Source: Oscillospiraceae bacterium (GTDB lineage Bacteria > Bacillota > Clostridia > Oscillospirales > Ruminococcaceae). From it: a stretch of 23,643 nt of DNA. Under the pieces are notes generated by a model. The model searched no databases, was not told the DNA's origin, and saw only the letters and a list, made by a program, of their open reading frames with translations. Location of the stretch: positions 1 to 23,643 of the forward strand of contig JAHHUE010000020.1 in NCBI GenBank assembly GCA_020024155.1, given 5' to 3'. A program made the position numbers and the translations under genes. Below, piece after piece: positions 16,733-23,643 of the stretch (positions within the stretch are counted from its first letter, which is position 1; each line of letters starts with the position of its first letter).

Positions 16733-17248
16733 TTATACTATGTTATGTGGTGCTTTTACATTTAAAGCAAAATAGTGAACTATTGTTCCTCTGCTAAATT
16801 TTGCATCAACTTTATATACATACACACCCTCTTCTGCCGGTGTATTTGTTCCGTATCTCATTTCTTCAAACTCTGATGCAAATACTTTACCTTCGTATGT
16901 GTTTCCAACTCCTTGATAAATAGTTATCTGTTCTGCCGGAGATGTAAAGCTAACCAAAATTGGTGTATTTGGCAAAGCATCATATGCAATAAGTGGAACA
17001 TCTATTGATGATAAAAAAGGTGCAGCAACGCTCTTTAAACCAAAATTCCAGTCATATCCTGCTCTTGGCACATACGGTACAGCTGTATACCCTGATGTAA
17101 CTTCGATTATTGGCAATGAAACTTCCGGATTTTTAGCATCAATTGTATCCTTTATAAAAACGGTTATATATCCCGCAATAATAAACATTATTACTGCAAA
17201 TATATATCGTCTTATTTTTCTTCTAAGTAACCGGTTCATCTTTTTCAT
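16733..17248 (-). CDS. Single-pass membrane protein with extracytoplasmic domain, unknown function
   Basis: 171 residues. A basic N-terminus (KKMNRLLRRKIRR) leads into one hydrophobic segment (about 15-32), which predicts an N-in signal anchor with residues 33-171 outside. The outer part has no cysteine, is rich in beta-favouring residues, and ends in an EGVYVYKVDAKF-like strand pattern that resembles Ig-like or fibronectin-like sheets. I do not recognise a catalytic motif. The ATG at 17248 overlaps the permease gene by 26 bases and has GGGAG nearby; an ATG three codons later is a poorer fit. The overlap and shared terminator mean co-transcription, and perhaps function, with the permease. Confidence 0.75.
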   Translation of the reverse strand: MKKMNRLLRRKIRRYIFAVIMFIIAGYITVFIKDTIDAKNPEVSLPIIEVTSGYTAVPYVPRAGYDWNFGLKSVAAPFLSSIDVPLIAYDALPNTPILVSFTSPAEQITIYQGVGNTYEGKVFASEFEEMRYGTNTPAEEGVYVYKVDAKFSRGTIVHYFALNVKAPHNIV

Positions 17249-18407
17249 CTTCTCCCATTACAGAAAAAGTCATATTTTCTCTGTCTGCTACAATATTTTT
17301 AGATGTAAGACGTTTGCTTATATTTTCTGAAATCAAGCTATAAATAACAGCAAATGTTGGAACACCTATAAGCATACCTGCAAACCCAAATAATCCTCCA
17401 CCAATAGCAATTGAAACCAACACCCATATTGGTGCAAGACCTGTGGAATCCCCAAGAATTTTAGGCCCAAGAATATTTCCGTCAAATTGTTGAAGAACAA
17501 GTATAAATACTGCAAATATAACAGCATCAACAGGGCTTACCATCAAGAGAATAAATATGGATGGAATTGCACCAATGAATGGACCAAAAAATGGAATCAT
17601 ATTTGTAACGCCAATTATAACAGCCAATAATAAAGCATATGGAGAGTATATAAACATTGAGCCTATAAAACATAAAATACCGATTATAAGGCTATCTATC
17701 ATTTTACCATTGATAAATTGGGAGAAAATATTGTTTGCTCTTCTACCAATTTCAATAACTCTTTCTGCTCTTTTTTCTTTTGAAATTGAATACAAAACTT
17801 TTTTTGCTTGAAAAATAAGGCGTTCTTTTGTCATAAGCATATAAATTGATGCTATGATAGACATAATAAGATTTATAATCACAGAACCCAAAGATACTGA
17901 AAAGTTAACTATTGTAGGTACAAGTCCAAGTGCAAAATCACTTACTAACTTTAAGATATTTTGCATATATTGCATAAGACTGTTAATAACTTCGGCATCC
18001 CAGTGATATTGTGTTGTAAGTTGTTCAAGTGTTTTTGTTACAGTTTCAAGCCATCTTGGAAAAGATGCAACAACATTTTTTACATTTTCCATAACTTGTG
18101 GAATAATTGCAACAAGTAAAGCAGAAACAAATATTAAGGCAAGAATATATGCACATAAAACAGATAAGCCTCTTTTGGCTTTTAACTTTTTAAATATTGT
18201 ACTTTCAAACCATTTTACTGGTGTGTTAAGCAAAAAAGCAATAACAAAAGCAACAACAAATGGTGATATAACTCCATATAAATTTAATAGTGTTTCTTTT
18301 ACAACATTGAAATGTGAAAGTGCAAGATAAAGTATAACACCAACACAAACGGTAATTATGTTACTTATAGTATTTTTTGTAAAATACCCTCTGACATTTT
18401 TCTGCAT
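17223..18407 (-). CDS. AI-2E family transporter (UPF0118 permease)
   Basis: Polytopic membrane protein of the AI-2 exporter family, a broad group that also includes sodium/proton antiporters, so the substrate cannot be told from sequence. 394 residues. Membrane segments lie at about 13-31, 44-62, 82-104, 165-192, 238-258, 259-290, 293-306 and 326-360, with a soluble insert at about 105-160. Family signatures are NMIPFFGPFIGAIP (269-282), QQFDGNILGPKILG (306-319) and GLAPIW (323-328). GGGAG precedes the ATG by six to seven bases. It is the first gene of a two-gene unit. Confidence 0.9.
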   Translation of the reverse strand: MQKNVRGYFTKNTISNIITVCVGVILYLALSHFNVVKETLLNLYGVISPFVVAFVIAFLLNTPVKWFESTIFKKLKAKRGLSVLCAYILALIFVSALLVAIIPQVMENVKNVVASFPRWLETVTKTLEQLTTQYHWDAEVINSLMQYMQNILKLVSDFALGLVPTIVNFSVSLGSVIINLIMSIIASIYMLMTKERLIFQAKKVLYSISKEKRAERVIEIGRRANNIFSQFINGKMIDSLIIGILCFIGSMFIYSPYALLLAVIIGVTNMIPFFGPFIGAIPSIFILLMVSPVDAVIFAVFILVLQQFDGNILGPKILGDSTGLAPIWVLVSIAIGGGLFGFAGMLIGVPTFAVIYSLISENISKRLTSKNIVADRENMTFSVMGEDEKDEPVT

Positions 18408-18444
18408 ATAATTCTCCCTTTATTTTTCTTATTCATAATAATAT

Positions 18445-18453
18445 ATAATAGCA
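18445..18453 (-). promoter_or_regulatory. Possible extended -10 promoter of the permease unit
   Basis: On the minus strand TGCTATTAT, a TGn-extended -10 box, lies about 40 bases before the permease ATG. No good -35 box is found at the matching distance. In AT-rich DNA such boxes arise easily by chance. Confidence 0.3.
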
Positions 18454-18494
18454 TAATTTAAAACAAAAATCTACTAAATTGTCACTATATTAGT

Positions 18495-18506
18495 ATATGT
18501 ACATAT
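18495..18506. repeat. Perfect 12-bp palindrome in the divergent intergenic region
   Basis: ATATGTACATAT is self-complementary. It lies in the 264-base gap (18408-18671) between the leftward permease and the rightward racemase gene. Nothing else in the gap is clear apart from a weak TTGCAT/TATTAA pair near 18549-18579. It could be a binding site for a dimeric regulator, for example the LysR-type protein encoded two genes to the right. Confidence 0.25.
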
Positions 18507-18671
18507 TTACAGTTATTTCTTCTTTAAATACACTATTTTTATTTACTTTTGCATAAAATTATATTATCATTGTTATTAAATCGTATCGTTTGCTGAAAAT
18601 ATATTTTTTAACCTCGTTTATTTTAAATTTACTTTCAAAGCAATATTTTATATCTTAAAAGGAGAACTAAT

Positions 18672-19322
18672 ATGAAAATAGGTGTTTTGGCCGGAACCCC
18701 GATAGATACACAAATGGGCATTGATTATGTTGTCAGTAAGGGTTATGAGGCCATAGGTATAGCGTGCAGTCAAAATGCTAAAGAACAAAATGAAATGCAA
18801 ATTCTTCATAAAGAAGAGCTATTAAACATTGCAATTGATGCGTGCAACAAAATGATAGATATGGGTGCTGATGGCATTTATATTTATTGTAATTCTCTTT
18901 CTGGTGCTATTGACATTGATAAACTTAAATCAAGTATCAGTGTATGTGCTGTCACACCATTGGATATATACAAAATGTGTGCAAAAAAATATGAGCAACT
19001 TGCTGTAATTGCTGCAAATTGTCAAAGCTTATTTTCCATAGAACAATCAATTCTTAGTGAAAATCCAGATTGTATGATATTTGGCATTGCTCTTCTGCCT
19101 TTGGTTGTAGAAATTGAAGCAACAACCCCACCAGAAGTCATTTATGAAAAATTCAAGATAAAAGGTCTTACAGACAGTCTTTCCAGTATAGGTTGTCAGG
19201 CTCTTATTCTTGGTTGCACTCATTTTCCATATCTTGAAAAAGAAATTTCACAGGGTGTAAATGTTCCTGTTATAAACCCAAGTGATAAGATGCTTGAATA
19301 TCTTGTATCTAAAAACTTGTGA
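18672..19322 (+). CDS. Aspartate/glutamate racemase family protein
   Basis: PLP-independent racemase fold using two cysteines. 216 residues. Cys73 in YCNSLSG and Cys182 in GCTHFPYL are the paired acid/base residues, and GVLAGT opens the N-terminal half. Overall it is closer to the general Asp/Glu/hydantoin racemase group than to MurI, because the first motif is not the MurI form (DTACN/ACNT) and the protein is shorter than usual MurI (about 260-270). AAAAGGAG precedes the ATG. A LysR-type regulator follows 53 bases later on the same strand. The substrate is unknown; D-amino-acid use or breakdown is possible. It is cytoplasmic. Confidence 0.82.
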   Translation: MKIGVLAGTPIDTQMGIDYVVSKGYEAIGIACSQNAKEQNEMQILHKEELLNIAIDACNKMIDMGADGIYIYCNSLSGAIDIDKLKSSISVCAVTPLDIYKMCAKKYEQLAVIAANCQSLFSIEQSILSENPDCMIFGIALLPLVVEIEATTPPEVIYEKFKIKGLTDSLSSIGCQALILGCTHFPYLEKEISQGVNVPVINPSDKMLEYLVSKNL

Positions 19323-19375
19323 TACTTGTTATATTTTATAAAAATTCAAACAAAGTCTTATTAGAGGTATATATA

Positions 19376-20296
19376 ATGACATTTTCTCAGCTAAACTACA
19401 TTTTGGAAGTTTCACGATGTGGTTCTATAAACAAAGCTGCAAATAAACTTTTTGTTTCACAATCCAGCCTTTCCAATTCCATACATGAATTGGAAAAAGA
19501 ACTTGATATAACAATTTTTATAAGGAGTACTAAGGGTATTGAACTTACTACTGAGGGCAGTGAGTTTTTAAGCTACATAAGGCCTTTGATTGAACAGCAA
19601 AAGAAAATCAAAGACCTTTATGCTCAAAAGAACAGAAAACCTTGTTTAAGATTAAATATTTCTACACAGAGGTATCCTTTTGCCGTTAAAGCATTTACAG
19701 ACCTTATAAATTCTTCTGACCACCCTAAATTTGAGGTTCGCATAAAAGAAACTGGTCTATATCAAATTATTGAAGATGTTTATGATAATGACTGCTCTAT
19801 TGGTGTTATATTTATTTCTCGTGAAAGCGAAAAATTTATAGAAAAAACCTTAGAATCCAAAAAACTTACATTTACGCACCTCAAATCAATAAATCCAAAA
19901 ATATATCTTAGAAAAGGACATCCTCTTGCAAATAAAGAAATAATTCATTTCTATCAGCTTGTTGATTATCCTTATGTAGTTTTTGACCACGGTCAAGGAA
20001 AAAGCTTGTATTATACCGAAGAAGTTAATCTTGCTGGATTTACAATTCCAGAGAAACTGATTTTTGTACACGATAGAGCAAGTATGTATAACATTGTAAG
20101 ACATACTGATGCATTTTCTATTGGTAGCGGTATTTTATCTGACGGATATTGCGATGATGAAGTTGTTTGTGTGCCTGTTGAGTGTAATACAAATGATGTT
20201 ATGAAACTTGGTTGGATTAAACAAGTAAATCATACTTTGACAAAAGAAGAAAAAATGTATATTGAATTTTTGGAACAAAGTCTTAAAGAAATATAG
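19376..20296 (+). CDS. LysR-type transcriptional regulator
   Basis: 306 residues. An N-terminal winged helix-turn-helix (about 1-60) with the typical SINKAANKLFVSQSSLSNSI and ELDITIFIRSTKGIELT blocks, a linker helix, then a substrate-binding domain (about 90-295) of two Rossmann-like lobes. The ATG at 19376-19378 has AGAGGT about nine bases upstream; a longer frame back to 19319 has no such site and overlaps the racemase stop. It is co-directional with the racemase gene rather than divergent, which is less common for this family. Likely targets are the racemase gene and/or the fucosidase gene, but no direct evidence shows this. Confidence 0.92.
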   Translation: MTFSQLNYILEVSRCGSINKAANKLFVSQSSLSNSIHELEKELDITIFIRSTKGIELTTEGSEFLSYIRPLIEQQKKIKDLYAQKNRKPCLRLNISTQRYPFAVKAFTDLINSSDHPKFEVRIKETGLYQIIEDVYDNDCSIGVIFISRESEKFIEKTLESKKLTFTHLKSINPKIYLRKGHPLANKEIIHFYQLVDYPYVVFDHGQGKSLYYTEEVNLAGFTIPEKLIFVHDRASMYNIVRHTDAFSIGSGILSDGYCDDEVVCVPVECNTNDVMKLGWIKQVNHTLTKEEKMYIEFLEQSLKEI

Positions 20297-20378
20297 TCAT
20301 TCTATTTTGTTATCAAAAATAATAATTTATTTTAATATACTTATGCTGTATATTATTGAAAAGACGAAATTTTTCACT

Positions 20379-20415
20379 ACATTATGACAAAAAATAGATA
20401 ATTATTACATAATGT
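20379..20415. repeat. Inverted repeat upstream of the fucosidase promoter
   Basis: ACATTATG (20379-20386) and CATAATGT (20408-20415) are exact inverted arms separated by 21 bases, ending 28 bases before the -35 box. This fits an activator or catabolite-regulator site, though the arms are short and AT-rich. The rest of the 251-base gap (20297-20547) holds only the promoter and ribosome binding site; I find no clear terminator for the LysR gene. Confidence 0.28.
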
Positions 20416-20443
20416 TGCATTGTTTTTGTAATAAAATACCTGG

Positions 20444-20472
20444 TTGTAATTTATATATTTACTGTTTATATT
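20444..20472 (+). promoter_or_regulatory. Probable promoter of the fucosidase gene
   Basis: TTGTAA (20444-20449), a 17-base spacer and TATATT (20467-20472). A second possible -10, TATAAT within 20481-20490, lacks a matching -35. The leader of about 70 bases ends in AGGAGG close before the ATG. Confidence 0.42.
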
Positions 20473-20547
20473 ATTTTATAGTATAATAATCACTGAATTA
20501 TTACGAAATAGTTTTAACTAATTACTTTAACTTTCAGGAGGACAAAC

Positions 20548-21567
20548 ATGAACCAGAATATTGAATGGTTTAAACAAGCTAAATATGGCATGATGATTCA
20601 CTGGGGTCTTTATTCTTTGCTTGCTGGTGAACACAATGGTGAAGATGCTGGTGTTTATGCTGAATGGATTCAATCTAAATTCCAAATTCCAAATGCTGAG
20701 TACGAAAAACTTGCAACAGCTTTTAACCCTGTATACTTTGATGCAGATAAAATTGTTGAATTTGCAAAAGAATGTGGTATGAAATACCTTGTTGTTACAA
20801 CAAAACACCACGATGGTTTTGCAATGTTCCACACAAAAGTTGATAAATACAATGTTGTTGATGCAACACCATTTGGCAGAGATGTTATCGGTGAACTTGC
20901 TGACGCTTGTAGAAGACACGACCTTAAATTCGGTATCTACTACTCTCAAGACCTTGACTGGCATGAACAGCATGGTGGCGGATACCTTTCAAACCACATT
21001 GAGACAGCTGGTACAACATGGGATAACAGCTGGGACTTCACTGGCGAAAAAGATTTCTCTATCTGCTTTGAAAACAAAATCATTCCTCAAATCAGAGAAA
21101 TTATGTCAAACTATGGTGAAATTTGCACAGCATGGTTTGATATGCCAATGACTCTTACACAAGAACAAAGCCAGAAAATTTACGATACTGTTAAAGAATT
21201 GCAGCCAAACTGTCTTATGAACAGCCGTTTGGGCAATGGTATGTATGACTATGTTTCACTTGGTGACAATGAAATTCCAGAAACATTGGATATTCCAGAT
21301 GAAGTTGACTACAACTCTGTTGATGGTCTTAAACCTTCTCCAAATGGTCTTTATGAAACAGCAGCTACAATGAACAAAACATGGGGCTTCTCATACCGTG
21401 ACCAAAACTGGAAACCAGCTGAACAAATTTACAGCTTCAAAAAACATCTTAACAGTCTTGGTATCAATTACCTTCTCAACATTGGTCTTGATGGGCTTGG
21501 TAGAATTCCTCTTCCATCATACAAAATTCTTAAAGAAGTTGTTGAAATGGAAAAAAACGATAAATAA
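20548..21567 (+). CDS. Glycoside hydrolase family 29 alpha-L-fucosidase, catalytic domain only
   Basis: Retaining exo-enzyme predicted to release L-fucose from host or plant glycans. 339 residues. The (beta/alpha)8 barrel shows WFKQAKYGMMIHWG (7-20), KHHDGF (86-91), the GIYYS strand (129-133), AWFD with the expected nucleophile Asp198, and YETAATMNKTWGFS (269-282), where Glu270 is a candidate conserved acid. It lacks a signal peptide and the C-terminal beta-sandwich of longer GH29 enzymes (430 residues or more), so it is a cytoplasmic minimal form that would act on imported oligosaccharides. The ribosome binding site AGGAGG is near-consensus. C-ending codons are common (14 of 22 Asn codons are AAC), unlike its neighbours, which suggests strong expression. 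It has its own promoter and terminator. No fucose transporter or catabolic gene is in the window. Confidence 0.88.
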   Translation: MNQNIEWFKQAKYGMMIHWGLYSLLAGEHNGEDAGVYAEWIQSKFQIPNAEYEKLATAFNPVYFDADKIVEFAKECGMKYLVVTTKHHDGFAMFHTKVDKYNVVDATPFGRDVIGELADACRRHDLKFGIYYSQDLDWHEQHGGGYLSNHIETAGTTWDNSWDFTGEKDFSICFENKIIPQIREIMSNYGEICTAWFDMPMTLTQEQSQKIYDTVKELQPNCLMNSRLGNGMYDYVSLGDNEIPETLDIPDEVDYNSVDGLKPSPNGLYETAATMNKTWGFSYRDQNWKPAEQIYSFKKHLNSLGINYLLNIGLDGLGRIPLPSYKILKEVVEMEKNDK

Positions 21568-21587
21568 TCGTATAATACTTATAAAAC

Positions 21588-21626
21588 AAAACCCTTACGG
21601 TGAAAATTTCATCATAAGGGTTTTTA
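21588..21626 (+). terminator. Rho-independent terminator of the fucosidase gene
   Basis: Arms AAAACCCTTA (21588-21597) and TAAGGGTTTT (21615-21624), followed by more T residues. The loop region contains a smaller TGAAA/TTTCA pairing. It starts about 20 bases after the stop codon. Confidence 0.85.
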
Positions 21627-21860
21627 ATTTTTGATATTTTTATAAAAGTAAATCAATATTTATCTTATATCTCTTATAGTATAGAATATTATTAAATTAT
21701 TTAATATACATGTTTATACTTCACTATTTTCACATGTTTATCAGTTGTGAAATTATATTGTACGTAAATATAATTTTATTAAATTTTGCACTCAATAACT
21801 TAATTTTACTAATAAACTTATCTAAAAATTAAACTAAATTTCTCTTATCTACTAATAATA
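21627..21860. other. AT-rich spacer, no gene seen
   Basis: I see no coding signal. The only structure is a short inverted repeat, TTTCACA (21728-21734) and TGTGAAA (21746-21752), with an 11-base spacer. It might be an operator or a weak hairpin left from the decayed gene to the right. Confidence 0.5.
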
Positions 21861-22313
21861 TTATTTCTGTTTATCAATATCATGCAAAAATTCGCTTGTC
21901 AATTTTGTATACTCTTCTACACAAGTTAAAGTTGCCAAATGTCCGCCATCTATGCGTTCCTCCTTTGCACCTTCCATTGTCTGTATTAAGTCCTGTTGCA
22001 TTTCAGCAGTAAATGCTTTATCTTGATATGGCAAAACCAATAATGCTCGACTTCATATATACAAAAAATCTTCCTTTGTTACTGGTGTAACATTTACTAA
22101 ATCTACTTGTAAATTTGTAATATGAAGATCTTTTTCTTTTGTATAATCATCGTAAGTCCACTGAGCAAACTCTCTTATGTAAACTTTATCATCTTCACTA
22201 CAATCTTTTGGTATTAAATGATATAAGGAAGGTTTAATCAATAAGAATTTCAAAAAATCATAAGACAAATGATTTAATGCCCATAAAACAGGTTTCAATT
22301 TCGCTGTATTGCT
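21861..22313 (-). pseudogene. Alpha/beta-hydrolase remnant, 5' truncated with in-frame TGA
   Basis: On the minus strand one frame reads from about 22313 down to a TAA at 21861-21863, interrupted only by TGA at 22053-22055. The part before the TGA looks like the cap region of an alpha/beta hydrolase (VLWALNHLSYDFLKFL). The part after it (ALLVLPYQDKAF, then IDGGHLATL near the end) is the typical C-terminus with the acid loop and catalytic His. The first 110-130 residues, including the oxyanion loop and the GxSxG nucleophile elbow, are missing; an in-frame TAA at 22314-22316 closes the frame upstream. The surviving codons cannot make an active enzyme. The TGA could come from a single C-to-T change of CGA (Arg). 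Confidence 0.8.
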
Positions 22314-22320
22314 TTAATTA

Positions 22321-22365
22321 AAAACAAAAATACCGAGAAAACTTTCATAGTTCTTCTCGGTATTT
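22321..22365 (-). terminator. Rho-independent terminator after the NifX-like gene
   Basis: Arms AAATACCGAGAA (22328-22339) and TTCTCGGTATTT (22354-22365) with a 14-base loop. On the minus strand the stem is followed by TTTTTGTTTT, so it ends transcripts coming from 22401-22760. It lies at the point where the hydrolase remnant is broken off. Confidence 0.85.
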
Positions 22366-22400
22366 ATTTAATATTAAATATTATCTATGTAAGTTATTAC

Positions 22401-22760
22401 TTAGTGATTACCACATTCATGTGCATGTTCATGTTTATGACAAACTGAACCTGTTGATTTAAGTTCGCCTTTAAGATATGTTTCAACAGCTTTTGTTGCA
22501 TCACCTGTTACGCCAACAATAACTTCAATGTTTCTTTCATTGAAAATATCAACAGCGCCACCGCCCATGCCTCCTGAAATTATAACTTCTACACCCATAT
22601 CACCAAGGAAGTTTGGCAAAAATCCTGGTTTATGACCTGGGTTTTGAACACTGTTTGTTGAAACTATTTTGCCATCTGCTGTTTCAAAAATTGTAAAGTT
22701 TTCACAATGACCAAAATGACCTGATACATTTTTACCATCACATGCTACTGAAATTTTCAT
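22401..22760 (-). CDS. NifX/NifB-family (dinitrogenase Fe-Mo cofactor-like) protein with His/Cys-rich tail
   Basis: 119 residues. The N-terminal MKISVACDGKNVSGHFGHCE and the ISGGMGGGA block (61-69) are typical of the Nitro_FeMo-Co family, small RNase H-like proteins that bind iron-sulfur or Mo-containing clusters. Stand-alone members are common in anaerobes without nitrogenase, usually next to ferredoxin-containing MinD-type ATPases, as here. Residues 107-119 form a short tail with two Cys and five His (CHKHEHAHECGNH), a probable metal-binding extension. AAAGGAG precedes the ATG. It follows the ATPase gene closely, so the two are likely co-transcribed. Client and cluster type are unknown. Confidence 0.88.
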   Translation of the reverse strand: MKISVACDGKNVSGHFGHCENFTIFETADGKIVSTNSVQNPGHKPGFLPNFLGDMGVEVIISGGMGGGAVDIFNERNIEVIVGVTGDATKAVETYLKGELKSTGSVCHKHEHAHECGNH

Positions 22761-22790
22761 AATATTATTTCTCCTTTTATATAATTTTTA

Positions 22791-22950
22791 TTAAATCAAC
22801 TTTATAGTATTTTGATAAACATTGTACAACGCATTTTTCATTGGACAATCTACATCTGCAATACTTTTGCCGTCATTTATAGCTTTTGATGCTAATTTAT
22901 CATAAGGAATAAATCCTGTAAAATTTATATTTTTTCATAACAGAATTGTT
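22791..22950 (-). pseudogene. Detached C-terminal tail of the ferredoxin ATPase
   Basis: Directly after the stop of the ATPase frame, the minus strand still encodes a family-like C-terminus: FTGFIPYDKLASKAIN and SIADVDCPMKNALY, ending in TAA at 22791-22793. To rejoin it to the main frame, one A must be restored in the A5 run near 22950-22956 and one in the A6 run near 22930-22936. The tail's own frame is otherwise open. Either the gene has begun to decay or two homopolymer errors are present in the sequence. Confidence 0.75.
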
Positions 22951-23643
22951 TTATTTTTCTGCGTTCTCTGGGCTTATATCATATTTGTTTACGCATACTG
23001 CCACATTTGCACCAAATTTTTGAGCAGTCTTTATTATTCTTTGCATATCACTTATACCTGAAAGTGATGGCTCTGCAACAATAAGAACCAAGTCACAGCC
23101 ACTTATAGATGCTATTACCGGACAACCAATTTCCAGAGAACCATCAATAATTACTAAACTAGCATCCAAAGCATTATAAGCCAAAGCAAATTTAACTTCT
23201 GTTACAAGTTTACCTGAATTTCCTCTGCCCATTTTAAGCTTGGCTGTTGATAAAATTTTTTTATCTTTATATAAATATAAGTTTCCTGCTACATCATCAA
23301 CTAGACTTATTGCATTTTGAGGACATAAGTATTCGCAAACGCCACAACCTTCACAGCTATACTCATTTACTTTATATTTATCATCAAATTTATCAATAGC
23401 GCCAAATTTACAAAGTTCAGCACAAATACCACAAGAAACGCATTTATCTGTATCTATTAAAGCTTTTTTTGAACCAATATATTCTTTTTTCTCAGGTTCA
23501 CAATTAAAATCTGACACTATATGAAGATTAGGTGCATCTACATCGCAATCAGCAAAAGCAGTTGCTTGAAAAAATCTTATAAAAGCTGCTGCTGTTGTCG
23601 TTTTTCCGGTGCCACCTTTGCCACTTAATATTAGCAGTTTTTT
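22951..23643 (-). CDS. MinD-superfamily P-loop ATPase with inserted two-cluster ferredoxin domain (partial, frameshifted)
   Basis: The frame is open to the right edge and starts KKLLILSGKGGTGKTT, so only about one initiator codon is probably missing. A deviant Walker A (GKGGTGKTT) and DCDVDAP (switch) show the MinD/Mrp fold. A ferredoxin insert follows, with CVSCGICAELC and CEGCGVCEYLCP, each suited to a [4Fe-4S] cluster. Later IIDGSLEIGCPVIAS and LIVAEPSLSG match the second half of the ATPase. An internal GTG at 23515-23517 is not a start. Family members have about 280 residues; here translation ends at TAA (22951-22953) after NAEK, losing roughly 50 residues. Two or more such ATPases often sit with NifX-like proteins in anaerobes, perhaps in Fe-S or metal-cluster handling; the precise role is unknown. 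Confidence 0.85.
   Translation of the reverse strand, partial: KKLLILSGKGGTGKTTTAAAFIRFFQATAFADCDVDAPNLHIVSDFNCEPEKKEYIGSKKALIDTDKCVSCGICAELCKFGAIDKFDDKYKVNEYSCEGCGVCEYLCPQNAISLVDDVAGNLYLYKDKKILSTAKLKMGRGNSGKLVTEVKFALAYNALDASLVIIDGSLEIGCPVIASISGCDLVLIVAEPSLSGISDMQRIIKTAQKFGANVAVCVNKYDISPENAEK

Noticed and set aside
22053..22298. An 81-residue protein, or a selenocysteine codon at 22053-22055
   Set aside because: The sequence is the middle of an alpha/beta hydrolase without its nucleophile. With the 5' half missing, recoding of the TGA would not give a working enzyme, and no SECIS-like hairpin was recognised after it.
22920..22960. Programmed frameshift in the ferredoxin ATPase
   Set aside because: Two separate corrections at two A-runs would be needed, and I see no stimulating stem-loop or Shine-Dalgarno-like element; decay or sequence error is simpler.
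1..23643. CRISPR array, tRNA, rRNA, insertion sequence or phage genes
   Set aside because: No spaced direct repeats, cloverleaf sequences, rRNA blocks, transposase motifs or paired terminal repeats were found by reading both strands.

Overview
This is an AT-rich window in the style of a low-GC, Gram-positive anaerobe of the class Clostridia. The evidence is the yicC-remA-gmk-priA-def-fmt-rsmB-rlmN-prpC-prkC-rsgA-thiN gene order, a PASTA-type Ser/Thr kinase, RemA, AGGAGG-like ribosome binding sites, a lipoprotein signal on the secreted reductase, and a NifX-like protein next to a ferredoxin-containing MinD-type ATPase. I see no rRNA, tRNA, insertion sequence, phage gene or CRISPR array.

Layout. 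Positions 1-770 hold a decayed coding region of unknown origin, whose last part now carries a consensus promoter. That promoter drives a lipoprotein FMN/FAD reductase (789-2549, plus strand). A perfect 32-bp palindrome (2595-2626) separates it from a convergent minus-strand block. Reading from right to left, the block starts at a TTGACA-N18-TATAAT promoter (16652-16681) and contains fifteen tightly packed genes: yicC, remA, gmk, priA, def, fmt, a YugP-like zinc protease, rsmB, rlmN, prpC, prkC, rsgA, thiN, a UPF0173 metallo-beta-lactamase-fold hydrolase and deoC. Many neighbours overlap or sit only a few bases apart, so translational coupling is likely. The block covers RNA decay, nucleotide supply, replication restart, translation start and N-terminal maturation, rRNA methylation, Ser/Thr phospho-signalling and 30S assembly. 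rpoZ and coaBC, commonly found between gmk and priA, and rpe, commonly found between rsgA and thiN, are missing here.

Upstream of that block, and behind its own terminator, is a two-gene minus-strand unit: an AI-2E-type permease and a single-pass membrane protein of unknown function. To the right on the plus strand are an Asp/Glu racemase-family protein followed by a LysR-type regulator, and then a small cytoplasmic GH29 alpha-L-fucosidase with its own promoter and terminator.

The right end is a decay zone. An alpha/beta-hydrolase remnant has lost its 5' half and carries an in-frame TGA. A NifX/NifB-family protein with a His/Cys-rich tail follows it. Last comes a MinD-like ATPase with two [4Fe-4S] ferredoxin motifs, which runs off the right edge and whose C-terminal tail is detached by two one-base losses in A-runs.

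No clearly new multi-gene system stands out. The most unusual items are the secreted reductase, which lacks the recognised substrate-binding residues of fumarate reductases, the PASTA kinase with a possible metal-binding knuckle, and the two-site frameshift in the ferredoxin ATPase. All calls come from reading the sequence by eye; no database search was run.
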